Assembly (NCBI RefSeq): GCF_003337275.1
Contig: NZ_QPJQ01000003.1
Coordinates: 1 to 64,000, forward strand
DNA: 64,000 nucleotides
Origin: Marinomonas foliarum
Lineage (GTDB): Bacteria; Pseudomonadota; Gammaproteobacteria; Pseudomonadales; Marinomonadaceae
Direction: 5' to 3'
Shown here one piece after another: positions 26,012 through 33,929 of this stretch. Both the position numbers and the translations under genes were made by a program. Within the stretch, counting starts at the first letter, position 1; every line of letters starts with the position of its first letter. The notes beneath the pieces are model-generated. The model was not told the origin of the DNA. It did not search any database and saw nothing but the letters and a program-made list of their open reading frames with translations.

Positions 26012-26872
26012 TCACACCGTTAAGTTTTTGCCAACGGCACGAATTAAGAAAATGGCTACAATATTGGCAAGCAATACGGCAAACAAGCCACCAGCAGAAG
26101 CCACACCAACGTCATATTGAAGAAGCGCTTGGTTATAAATCAAATACGCCAAGTTGGTACTGTCGTAACCTGGGCCGCCACCTGTTGAGACGAAAATCTC
26201 AGCAAATACAGCCAACAAAAAGATGGTTTCGATCATTACTACCACAGCAATAGGGCGAGCAAGATGTGGAATAGTTAAGTAGCGAAAGATGTGCCAGCCT
26301 GTAGCACCGTCCATTTGAGCGGCTTCTTTCTGCTCAGTATCTTGGGATTGAAGTGCGGTCACAAACACTAAAATAGCAAACGGCAGCCACTGCCAGCTGA
26401 CCATGATAATGACGGACATCAACGGATAACTAGATAGCCAATCTATTGGCTCGAAGCCGAGTGATTCAGATATCCATGCGAAAATGCCATAGACAGGGTT
26501 CATCATCATATTTTTCCAAATCAATGCATTGACTGTTGGCATGATGAAGAAAGGAGATATTAATAAAACGCGGACAATGCCTTGCCCAAAAAATGGTTTA
26601 TCAATCAAAGCGGACAGCATCACACCTACAACCACCGTGATAATCAAAACGGAGAGTAGCAGAATGAGAGTGTTCGATACCGCAGGAATGAAGCCGGGGT
26701 CGGTGATAAAAAACTCAAAGTTCATCCAGCCGACAAAGTTGTTTTGACCTGGGTACAATAAGTTGTAGCGAATGGTTGAAAAATAAATGGTCATGGATAA
26801 TGGGATGATCATCCAAACCAAAAGCATGATGACTGATGGTGCCATTAATAAGCGAGTGATTGAGCGCTTCAT
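26012..26872 (-). CDS. mtlF: Polyol ABC transporter, permease protein (MtlF)
   Basis: A 286-residue MalF-type permease with six membrane segments and the EAA loop EAAQMDGATGWHIFRYLTIP (about 200-219). It follows the substrate-binding protein gene after a 106-base gap that contains a strong hairpin, and is tightly linked to mtlG. The family and order (binding protein, F, G, K, dehydrogenase) match Pseudomonas mtlEFGKD and Rhodobacter smoEFGK sorbitol/mannitol importers. Confidence 0.94.
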   Translation of the reverse strand: MKRSITRLLMAPSVIMLLVWMIIPLSMTIYFSTIRYNLLYPGQNNFVGWMNFEFFITDPGFIPAVSNTLILLLSVLIITVVVGVMLSALIDKPFFGQGIVRVLLISPFFIMPTVNALIWKNMMMNPVYGIFAWISESLGFEPIDWLSSYPLMSVIIMVSWQWLPFAILVFVTALQSQDTEQKEAAQMDGATGWHIFRYLTIPHLARPIAVVVMIETIFLLAVFAEIFVSTGGGPGYDSTNLAYLIYNQALLQYDVGVASAGGLFAVLLANIVAIFLIRAVGKNLTV

Positions 26873-26930
26873 GGTGAGTTTCTCTTATTATAAGCAGGGT
26901 GCTTGTTCTTAAATAGAACGAATCAAAAGT

Positions 26931-26960
26931 AAGAAATAGGGCTTTTCAGCCCTATTTCTT
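26931..26960. terminator. Intercistronic hairpin between mtlE and mtlF
   Basis: A perfect 13-bp stem (aagaaatagggct and complement). Read on the minus strand the loop is GAAA, a stable GNRA tetraloop. It lies 18 bases after the mtlE stop with only a short T-run (ctt). I infer a partial terminator or mRNA-stabilising structure that raises binding protein over permease. Confidence 0.75.
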
Positions 26961-26978
26961 TGTCGAGCTTAAAAAAGG

Positions 26979-28298
26979 TTAGTAATAACCCGCTTGACGC
27001 ATTTGACGATCTGCAGAGGTATTGGCAGATTTCAAGGCTTGATCGACTGTCATAGAGCCAGATAATGCACCTGAGATCATTTGACCTGCTGTTGTCCCAA
27101 TTGCTTGGAACTCAGGGATAGCAGCAAACTGCACACCAACATAAGGTGATGGTTTTAATGTACTGTCAGTTGGATCCGCAGAATTAATAGCTTTCAATTC
27201 AGCGTCAGCAAAGACAGCAGCTTTTTGGAACTTAGGGTTTTCATATGTGCTGGTTCGCGTACCTGTAGGAACGGCTGCCCAGCCATTCTTTTGACCCACT
27301 AGCTGAATGTATTCCTTAGAGGTCGCCCAGCGGACAAACTTCTGTGCTGCTTCAGCATTTTTCGTTGCAGCTGGAATACCAAGTGCCCAAGCCCATAGCC
27401 AGTTAGCCCCTTTTTCGGTAACAGAGTAAGGTGATTGTGCAAAACCAACTTTGTCTGCTACTTTACTTTGTTTAGGATCAGTCACGAAAGATGCCGCGAT
27501 AGTGGCATCAATCCACATGCCGCACTTGCCTTCGTTGAATAATGCTAAGTTTTCATTAAAGCTGTTGCTGCTTGAGCCAGGAGGGCCATATTTTGTTAAC
27601 AAATCAACGTAGAAGCTAACGGCATCTTTCCATTCGCTAGTTTCTAGCTGAGGCTTCCAGTTTTCGTCAAACCAACGAGCACCAAAAGAGTTTGCCATGG
27701 CAGTCATAAAGGCCATGTTGTCACCCCAGCCGGCTTTACCACGTAAGCAAATTCCGTAGATACCTTCATCTGGGTTATTAACGGCAGCAGCGACGTCACT
27801 AATATGTTCCCAGCTGTCACGGTCATTGATTTCCATTCCAGCGGCTTTAACAAGGTCTTTACGGTACATAACCATAGAGCTCTCGCCATAGAATGGTGCT
27901 GCATACATAGTGCCGTCATAAGATAGGCCGCCACGAATAGATGGCAGAATATCTTTTTCATCGTAGTTTCCGCTTGTGTCTACTGCTTGTAGCCAACCAC
28001 GCTCGCCCCAGATAGGCGCTTCATACATACCGATTGTCATTACGTCATAGAGTCCACTGCCATTTGCAATGTCTTGAGTAACGTTTTGACGTAGCACACC
28101 TTCTTCCAAAGTTACCCATTTTACTTTTATACCTGGGTTGGCTTTTTCAAATTCAGGAGTCAGTTTTTGCATTTCAATCATGTGACCGTTATTTACTGTA
28201 GCCACTGTGATTTGTGTTGCAGAGAATGCACTCGCAGCAGTCATCGCTGCTGTGATAGATACCGCATAAGTTAGGGTATTCTTGGTAAGGCGTTTCAT
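26979..28298 (-). CDS. mtlE: Polyol ABC transporter, periplasmic substrate-binding protein
   Basis: A 439-residue family 1 extracellular solute-binding protein. A signal peptide (basic start, hydrophobic stretch, AASAFSA cleavage region near residue 27) is followed by the ITVATVNNGHMIEMQKLTPEFEK start of the mature lobe. The tail matches sugar/polyol-binding proteins of the MtlE/SmoE group. It is the first gene of the operon, with candidate activator sites upstream. The specificity (mannitol, sorbitol, arabinitol) is inferred from the adjacent dehydrogenase and kinase. Confidence 0.93.
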   Translation of the reverse strand: MKRLTKNTLTYAVSITAAMTAASAFSATQITVATVNNGHMIEMQKLTPEFEKANPGIKVKWVTLEEGVLRQNVTQDIANGSGLYDVMTIGMYEAPIWGERGWLQAVDTSGNYDEKDILPSIRGGLSYDGTMYAAPFYGESSMVMYRKDLVKAAGMEINDRDSWEHISDVAAAVNNPDEGIYGICLRGKAGWGDNMAFMTAMANSFGARWFDENWKPQLETSEWKDAVSFYVDLLTKYGPPGSSSNSFNENLALFNEGKCGMWIDATIAASFVTDPKQSKVADKVGFAQSPYSVTEKGANWLWAWALGIPAATKNAEAAQKFVRWATSKEYIQLVGQKNGWAAVPTGTRTSTYENPKFQKAAVFADAELKAINSADPTDSTLKPSPYVGVQFAAIPEFQAIGTTAGQMISGALSGSMTVDQALKSANTSADRQMRQAGYY

Positions 28299-28621
28299 AG
28301 GTTTCCCCCAGTTTGGAGTTTCTTTGTTTTTATAGTCGTACCTAATTCTTGATAATTGGTTATCAAGTGATTATCAATATAAGTTATATAATAATTGACC
28401 TGTTAATACATAATATGCCAATAATTGTACTATTTTGTTTCATTTGGTGTTAATTGGCTGTAATTGAGTCAATATAATACTCTTTTGCGGTTCTTTTTAT
28501 GGGGCTATCTCTTTGACTAATAAGGTTTTACATGACAAATGTCAGTAATCTATGCCGAGGCGTTTTCGTTTTTTTTACATAAATGGCTATAATGGCGACA
28601 TTCTAGTTAAGGGGTTATGCC
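28299..28621. promoter_or_regulatory. Divergent mtlE-sdhE control region
   Basis: This 323-base A/T-rich stretch has no credible gene. It holds a candidate activator site and -10 for mtlE near 28329-28377 and a TATAAT (28473-28478) with only a weak -35 that could serve sdhE. Confidence 0.55.
28349..28377. promoter_or_regulatory. Candidate MtlR operator overlapping the mtlE -35
   Basis: TTGATAA-TTGG-TTATCAA is a perfect 7+7 palindrome (28349-28366), followed by a third TTATCAA at 28371-28377. On the minus strand a TATAAA (-10 candidate, 28334-28329) lies so that a -35 with 17-base spacing would fall inside the palindrome, the usual layout for an AraC-type activator touching RNA polymerase. 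Confidence 0.5.
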
Positions 28622-28897
28622 ATGAGTGAAACAGTGGAATCATTGAGTTTTAAACGTCTTAAAATGCAGTGTCGTCGAGGCATGTTAGAGCTTGATGTTC
28701 TTCTTGAACCTTTTTTATCGGATGTGTATCTGACATTGGAAGAGGAAGATAAACAGAGGTTCACTCGTTTGTTAACCTGTGAGGATCAGGAATTGTTCCC
28801 TTGGTTTATGCAAAGTGAAGTGCCAGAAGATGAAGATCATGCCCGCATTGTTAATGTTATTTTGACTCGTGTTCAGCCTGAAAACTACCGAGCTTAA
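28622..28897 (+). CDS. sdhE: FAD assembly factor SdhE
   Basis: A 91-residue small acidic protein of the SdhE/YgfY family that promotes covalent flavin attachment to succinate dehydrogenase. The key RGMLELD motif (residues about 19-25, equivalent to the functional RGxxE) and ELFPWFM (around 58-64) are present; length matches E. coli SdhE (88). The start ATG is preceded by aaggggtt. It overlaps the start of the ygfX-like gene by 29 bases. Confidence 0.95.
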   Translation: MSETVESLSFKRLKMQCRRGMLELDVLLEPFLSDVYLTLEEEDKQRFTRLLTCEDQELFPWFMQSEVPEDEDHARIVNVILTRVQPENYRA

Positions 28898-29327
28898 ACG
28901 CTCTTGGATCGGTTTAAGCTTATGGCTGTTGACGGTCCTGGCTTATATGGCTTTACTGCAAGTTTTTTGGATGCCCGCTTTTTGGCGGGCATTGTTTTAT
29001 GTCGGTGTTGGACTGTTTTGTATAATATTATTAGTTCGTGTATTTCTTAGAGAGAATCAACTGGTTGGGATTGGTGAGCAGGGTGCATATTTATTTAAGC
29101 GTGGACGTTATGAAAGGCTAATATTTGTGCGCGCTAACAATCTTCAATTGATTGCTAGAGTGGATCCCGATCAGGCATTTCTTGCGAGTATTTGGCCAAG
29201 TTACCGAGTTATTTATCGAGACAGTGTTCCGCTGGATGAATACCATACGTTGCTCTCTTTCGCGGCACAGCAAATTTTACTGCGCCGCAGTGAAGAGGCT
29301 AAAAAACGTTTTAGTTCTAGAAACTAG
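28869..29327 (+). CDS. YgfX/CptA-like membrane protein
   Basis: A 152-residue protein with two closely spaced membrane segments (about residues 15-33 and 37-57) followed by a soluble basic tail, the plan of YgfX (CptA), whose E. coli gene also follows sdhE. E. coli YgfX has been proposed to act as a membrane toxin on MreB/FtsZ; that function is not established for this protein. The start is GTG at 28869, 29 bases inside sdhE, which suggests translational coupling. Its 3' end overlaps that of nadB by 11 bases on the opposite strand. No strong sequence motif was recognised; the assignment rests on context, size and topology. Confidence 0.7.
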   Translation: MFSLKTTELKRSWIGLSLWLLTVLAYMALLQVFWMPAFWRALFYVGVGLFCIILLVRVFLRENQLVGIGEQGAYLFKRGRYERLIFVRANNLQLIARVDPDQAFLASIWPSYRVIYRDSVPLDEYHTLLSFAAQQILLRRSEEAKKRFSSRN

Positions 29328-30933
29328 ACGCTTTTTCTTCATCTGTTTTCTTGGGTGTGAGTATCGTTGGAGAACTGGAGGCGAGTTTTTCTGGGTAATC
29401 CAGAGTAAAATGCAAACCTCGGCTTTCTTTGCGCGACATGGCTGAACGTATAATTAAGTCTGCCACGACAGCGAGGTTTCGGAGTTCGAGTAAATCGTTA
29501 GAAATCTTATAGTTAGTATAAAATTCTTGAATCTCAGATAACAATAAATCAACACGATGTTTGGCTCTTAATAGGCGTTTATCCGTTCTGACTATGCCAA
29601 CATAATCCCACATAAAGCGTCGCAATTCTTGCCAGTTATGGGTAATTACCACATCTTCATCTGAGTTTGTGACTTTACTTTCATCCCAGTCCGGAATGGT
29701 TACATCATTTGTTTTTTGCTTGTATTCGGATATATGGTGAGCCGCTGAACGGGCAAATACAATACACTCTAGTAAAGAGTTACTAGCAAGACGGTTTGCG
29801 CCATGAAGCCCTGTATAAGCGGTTTCGCCGATAGCGTATAAGTTGTCTATATCGGTTGCACTGTGGCGATTTACCACGACACCACCGCAAGTATAGTGAG
29901 CAGCGGGTACGACTGGAATCGGCCCTTTGGTCATATCATGACCGTATTCCAAGCAGCGTTTATAAATGGTTGGGAAGTGCTCTTTGATAAATTCAGGGTC
30001 TTTATGAGATATATCTAGTAAAACATGATGAATACCGAGACGTTTCATTTCATGGTCAATTGCACGAGCAACAATGTCTCGAGGCGCTAGCTCTTTGCGC
30101 TTGTCAAACTTCGCCATGAACGAAGAGCCATCTGGAAGCAAGAGTTTACCGCCTTCGCCACGCACAGCTTCAGATATCAAAAAGGTTTTTGCTTTTGAGT
30201 CGTAAAGGCATGTTGGATGGAATTGGTTAAACTCCATGTTTGCTACTCGGCAACCTGCACGCCATGCCATGGCAATACCATCGCCAGAAGCAGTGTCAGG
30301 GTTGCTGGTGTATAGATAAACTTTGCTACTGCCACCACACGCCAAAGAGATAAACTGGCCGTGGAAGACCTCGATGACATCATCGTCTAGATTTAAAGCG
30401 TATACACCTACAGCACGATTAGGGCCGTCAATGCCAAGTTTGTCCGTGGTAATGACATCGATCGCAACACGATCGGGGTAAAAATCGATATTTGGGTGCT
30501 TGCTGGCATTTTTAATTAAAGTTTTTGATATAGCCAATCCAGTAGCGTCTGCGCTATGGATAATGCGTCTATGGCTATGACCACCTTCTTTTGTTAGATG
30601 ATACTCTTCGCTTTCACCGTATCGGGTGAATGGCACGCCTTGATCTATTAGCCAGTCAATACTTTCTTTAGAATGTTCAACGGTAAAGCGAATGGCATCC
30701 GGGTCACCAAGTTCAACGCCAGCGTCAATCGTGTCATCAATATGAGAATCTATGGTGTCTTTGTCTGACAATACAGCAGCAACGCCACCTTGTGCATACA
30801 ATGTAGAGCCTTCACGGATATCGGCCTTGGTCAAAATTGCCACACGATGCTGGTCAGCCAGCTCAAGAGCAAGTGTTAATCCAGCAGCGCCTGCGCCAAT
30901 AATGACGATGTCGTATTTGTAATGTCGGCTCAT
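29317..30933 (-). CDS. nadB: L-aspartate oxidase
   Basis: A 538-residue flavoprotein that oxidises L-aspartate to iminoaspartate, the first step of de novo NAD synthesis. The FAD-binding start (DIVIIGAGAAGLTLALELA), STLYAQGGVAAVL, the EGGHSHRRIIH loop, and the C-terminal LYAIGETAYTGLHGANRLAS region are diagnostic. Length matches E. coli NadB (540). In many gammaproteobacteria nadB is divergent from rpoE, as it is here. The 3' end overlaps the convergent ygfX-like gene, leaving no room for a separate terminator. Confidence 0.97.
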   Translation of the reverse strand: MSRHYKYDIVIIGAGAAGLTLALELADQHRVAILTKADIREGSTLYAQGGVAAVLSDKDTIDSHIDDTIDAGVELGDPDAIRFTVEHSKESIDWLIDQGVPFTRYGESEEYHLTKEGGHSHRRIIHSADATGLAISKTLIKNASKHPNIDFYPDRVAIDVITTDKLGIDGPNRAVGVYALNLDDDVIEVFHGQFISLACGGSSKVYLYTSNPDTASGDGIAMAWRAGCRVANMEFNQFHPTCLYDSKAKTFLISEAVRGEGGKLLLPDGSSFMAKFDKRKELAPRDIVARAIDHEMKRLGIHHVLLDISHKDPEFIKEHFPTIYKRCLEYGHDMTKGPIPVVPAAHYTCGGVVVNRHSATDIDNLYAIGETAYTGLHGANRLASNSLLECIVFARSAAHHISEYKQKTNDVTIPDWDESKVTNSDEDVVITHNWQELRRFMWDYVGIVRTDKRLLRAKHRVDLLLSEIQEFYTNYKISNDLLELRNLAVVADLIIRSAMSRKESRGLHFTLDYPEKLASSSPTILTPKKTDEEKASSF

Positions 30934-31086
30934 TGTATTGATCTAATTATGACTAAAAAATTAATGTTACTATTGTTGTTACTGAATAGTGAATACTTTC
31001 TGAGATCACATTTTGAATATTCATCATACTTTGTCGTTTTGAGTTCGTTTTCTCTCGTCTAAACAGGTTGTTTAGAATATCAAGCG

Positions 31087-31114
31087 GGAACTCAAAGGGA
31101 TGCGCGTTGTCTTC
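31087..31114 (+). promoter_or_regulatory. Candidate sigma-E autoregulatory promoter of rpoE
   Basis: GGAACT (31087-31092) and GTCTTC (31109-31114) are separated by 16 bases and resemble the sigma-E/AlgU consensus GGAACTT-N16-TCTGA as remembered. Transcription would start about 45 bases before the preferred rpoE start codon at 31166. Confidence 0.45.
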
Positions 31115-31165
31115 TCTTTAAGTAGCAAAGGCGCAGACGAACAGGTTTTTTTACATGAGGTGCCT

Positions 31166-31753
31166 ATGCAGCACGAAACGTCTTCAGATCAGGCGTTAGT
31201 TGAAAAAGTACAGCAGGGCGACAAGCGGGCTTTCGATCTACTTGTAGTCAAATATCAATATAAGGTGATTGGCTTAATTGGACGTTATGTACAAGACAGA
31301 AGTGAAGTATTAGACGTAGCTCAAGATAGCTTTATAAAGGCGTATCGAGCGATTGGAAGTTTTCGTGGGGAAAGTGCTTTTTATACTTGGTTGTATCGTA
31401 TTGCTGTCAATACAGCAAAAAACTACCTAGTCAGCCGTTCTCGTCGTCCGCCTGAATCTGATGTTGAGCTGGATAATGAAGAAGTATTCAGCGTCTATGA
31501 GTCCTTAGCGGATATAGACACACCTGAAGCTAAATTAAACAGTGATCGCCTTGAAAAAGCGATTCATTATGCCATTCAACAATTGCCAGAAGAGTTGCGC
31601 AGTGCATTAACACTACGAGAGTTTGATGGCCTGAGTTATGAAGATATTTCGTTGATTATGGACTGTCCTGTGGGGACGGTTCGTTCACGTATTTTTCGTG
31701 CTCGAGAGGCGGTAGAAAAACACATACGTCCCTTGACGGGGGCAGGAGAGTAA
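31166..31753 (+). CDS. rpoE: RNA polymerase sigma factor RpoE (AlgU-type)
   Basis: A 195-residue ECF sigma factor controlling the envelope-stress response. Region 2 is DLLVVKYQYKVIGLIGRYV to AFYTWLYRIAVNTAKNYLV; region 4 is ELRSALTLREFDGLSYEDIS with GTVRSRIFRARE. Length matches E. coli RpoE (191). I use the ATG at 31166 because GAGG lies five bases upstream and the encoded start (MQHETSSDQALVEKVQ) fits the family; an ATG at 31100 would overlap the candidate promoter. It heads the rpoE-rseA-rseB-rseC operon, with mucD next. Confidence 0.96.
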   Translation: MQHETSSDQALVEKVQQGDKRAFDLLVVKYQYKVIGLIGRYVQDRSEVLDVAQDSFIKAYRAIGSFRGESAFYTWLYRIAVNTAKNYLVSRSRRPPESDVELDNEEVFSVYESLADIDTPEAKLNSDRLEKAIHYAIQQLPEELRSALTLREFDGLSYEDISLIMDCPVGTVRSRIFRAREAVEKHIRPLTGAGE

Positions 31754-31755
31754 AG

Positions 31756-32433
31756 ATGAAAGCTTTAAATGATGATTTATCAGAAAATCATAGCTCCCGA
31801 GAGAAAGGTAACTCCCTAGATGTGAATGGTTACCCTGACGTGCTCCCAAGCCTGTCCGCTATGTTCGATGGCGAGGCAACAGAGCAGGATTTAGAGTGTT
31901 TATTAAACGCAGACAGTAACGATATAAGCCGACAGTTAGAAAACTTTCACTTGATTCAACAAACACTTCATAAAGAGTCATCCGTAGCCGTTGGACTTGA
32001 AGGGAGTTTGTTGTCTCGTATTCGAGCTGAATTGGATGTCGACGCCTCTTTTTCAGATGTGCAAGACAATTCAGAGGAAAGCAACCTGCTACCTTTTGTG
32101 TTACCTACAGAAAGTAAGCACGCTTCTCGACCAGCTTGGCGCATGGCACTGTCTAGTGTAGCAATTGCAGCCAGCGTAACGTTTGTCGTTATCTTTGCTG
32201 GAAATGAAATGTTAACAACAGAATCGCAAGCGCCAAATTTAACAGCGGATGTTCGTTCGTCTTTGCCTGATATGGTAGTGACGCCTTTAGCAGAATTAGA
32301 CGGCGAAGCATTGCAGTTCGATAATGTGAAGTTACAGCATTACCTTAGACAGCATGCTGAGCAAGCGACAATGACAGTAGGTCAAGGCATGATTCCTATG
32401 GCCCGTGTCGTTAGTTACCCGATAAAAGAGTAA
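31756..32433 (+). CDS. rseA: Anti-sigma-E factor RseA (MucA-type)
   Basis: A 225-residue protein starting two bases after rpoE stops. The N-terminal part has the anti-sigma signature LSAMFDGEATEQDLECLL (about residues 32-50). A single membrane segment (ALSSVAIAASVTFVVIFAG, about 132-150) separates the cytoplasmic sigma-binding part from a periplasmic tail, which is the region cut by DegS/AlgW and RseP under stress in relatives. It holds RpoE inactive in the absence of stress (family knowledge). Confidence 0.93.
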   Translation: MKALNDDLSENHSSREKGNSLDVNGYPDVLPSLSAMFDGEATEQDLECLLNADSNDISRQLENFHLIQQTLHKESSVAVGLEGSLLSRIRAELDVDASFSDVQDNSEESNLLPFVLPTESKHASRPAWRMALSSVAIAASVTFVVIFAGNEMLTTESQAPNLTADVRSSLPDMVVTPLAELDGEALQFDNVKLQHYLRQHAEQATMTVGQGMIPMARVVSYPIKE

Positions 32434-32436
32434 TTT

Positions 32437-33408
32437 ATGAAATTGATTTCGCCATTTCACATTTTTTTCACGGTACTGTGTCTTATTATCTCAGGAACGA
32501 GCTTGGCAGGTAATAAACCGCCAGATGCTCTGCATTTGTTAAGAAGTATGACTCAGTCATTTTCGACACTTAGTTATGATGGCGTTTTTGTGCATTCTGA
32601 AGCTATGAATATGAACAGTATGCGTGTTCGCCATGGTCTGATGAATGGCGTTGAATATGAAAGTTTAGTGGATTTAGATGGTGACAAAATCGAAGTTTTA
32701 CGCATTGATGACAAAATAATTTCTGTCTACCCTAATGCAATGGTTGCCAATACGCGTGCTCCACTGATACCGCCTTTTAGACGCTTTAAAGACGTTGAAA
32801 GTGATCGACTTATTAAAGGCTACGAAATGGTGATTAGTGACAATATAAGCCGGATTGCTGGCCGTAAAGTGGTCGCTGTAAAGCTTGTACCGAAGGATCA
32901 ATATCGCTACGGACATCAGTTTTGGCTAGATGAAGAAAACCACTTTCTTTTAAAGCATGACATGATGAAAAAAGACGGTAAGTTATTAGAAAGAATCCAA
33001 TTTACTTCTGTTAACTTTGCGCCAGACTTGAAAGAGAAAGACTTTGTCCCCAAAGAGGGTAGTTACGCAGAGTCTGTTGTTGATACACCGCCAAGACGAG
33101 TTAAAAACCTTTGGCAATTCGATTGGCTGCCTAAGGGATTTTCCTTAGTTTGGCCTGAAGCGCGTTCTTTGAATCATGGTACTAGTATGCTGCTGCTATC
33201 AGATGGCATGACAACGGTCTCCGTGTTTATTGAGCCAACAATGAAACCCAAATCCATGTCGATTTTGAATATGGGGGCGACCATTGCAGGTGAGCGTAGT
33301 ATCAAGGTAAAAGATCAATTGTATTTGTTAACTATGGTGGGCGAAGTACCAGAGCCTACAATTGAAAAACTGATGACCGTATTTATGCCAAGGCCAGAGC
33401 ATGATTGA
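32437..33408 (+). CDS. rseB: Sigma-E regulatory protein RseB (MucB-type)
   Basis: A 323-residue periplasmic protein. A signal peptide (hydrophobic 5-20, cleavage near TSLAG) is followed by the N-terminal LolA-like domain (about 30-210; ALHLLRSMTQSFSTLSYDGVF) and a C-terminal domain (about 225-320). It binds the RseA periplasmic tail and blocks its cleavage until lipopolysaccharide signals arrive (family knowledge). It starts three bases after rseA and overlaps rseC by eight bases. Confidence 0.94.
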   Translation: MKLISPFHIFFTVLCLIISGTSLAGNKPPDALHLLRSMTQSFSTLSYDGVFVHSEAMNMNSMRVRHGLMNGVEYESLVDLDGDKIEVLRIDDKIISVYPNAMVANTRAPLIPPFRRFKDVESDRLIKGYEMVISDNISRIAGRKVVAVKLVPKDQYRYGHQFWLDEENHFLLKHDMMKKDGKLLERIQFTSVNFAPDLKEKDFVPKEGSYAESVVDTPPRRVKNLWQFDWLPKGFSLVWPEARSLNHGTSMLLLSDGMTTVSVFIEPTMKPKSMSILNMGATIAGERSIKVKDQLYLLTMVGEVPEPTIEKLMTVFMPRPEHD

Positions 33409-33868
33409 AGAATCTGGAAAAGTGTTATCTATAGAAGAGGGGTTTGCTGATGTCGAAACGATTCGAACAAGCACTTGTACTTCTTGTCGTGCGCGTCACG
33501 GCTGTGGTCATCATGCGATTGCGCAAGTTTCTTCATCCAATAGAATGCGCATGAAGGCAATTGACTCTTTTAATGTGAAAGTGGGTCAAAGTGTTGTAGT
33601 TGGTATTCCAGAAGATACATTGCTACAAGCATCTGTTTGGATGTATCTGATTCCTTTGCTTGGCTTAGTCGGTGGCGCTGTTCTGCCATCCTTATGGAAT
33701 GGCGAGTCTGGGATTGCGGTTATTTTCTCTATTATTGGTTTCGCGGGTGGTTTATTGCTAGCGCGTAACAAGTCGAAAAAAGAAATGCATAACTTGGATT
33801 ATTATCCAAAAATCTTACGAATTGAGGCACTTAATGACGGTCATATCCCTTTGGTTGTGACGCCATAG
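33401..33868 (+). CDS. rseC: SoxR-reducing/sigma-E accessory protein RseC
   Basis: A 155-residue inner-membrane protein with the family's cysteine cluster (CTSCRARHGCGHHA, residues about 25-38) and two membrane segments (about 75-95 and 103-122). RseC proteins are linked to reduction of SoxR and to sigma-E control. It overlaps the end of rseB by eight bases, so it is translated from the same message. Confidence 0.92.
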   Translation: MIEESGKVLSIEEGFADVETIRTSTCTSCRARHGCGHHAIAQVSSSNRMRMKAIDSFNVKVGQSVVVGIPEDTLLQASVWMYLIPLLGLVGGAVLPSLWNGESGIAVIFSIIGFAGGLLLARNKSKKEMHNLDYYPKILRIEALNDGHIPLVVTP

Positions 33869-33929
33869 ATGTCTAATGATCTTCACCTGGCACTGTAATG
33901 AATTTGGTACGTCTTAAGGAGACCAATCA

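Noticed and set aside
33889..33916. Second sigma-E-like promoter before mucD (GGCACT, 16 bases, GTCTTA)
   Set aside because: The -10 overlaps the mucD ribosome site, so a transcript from it would lack the site; chance match more likely.
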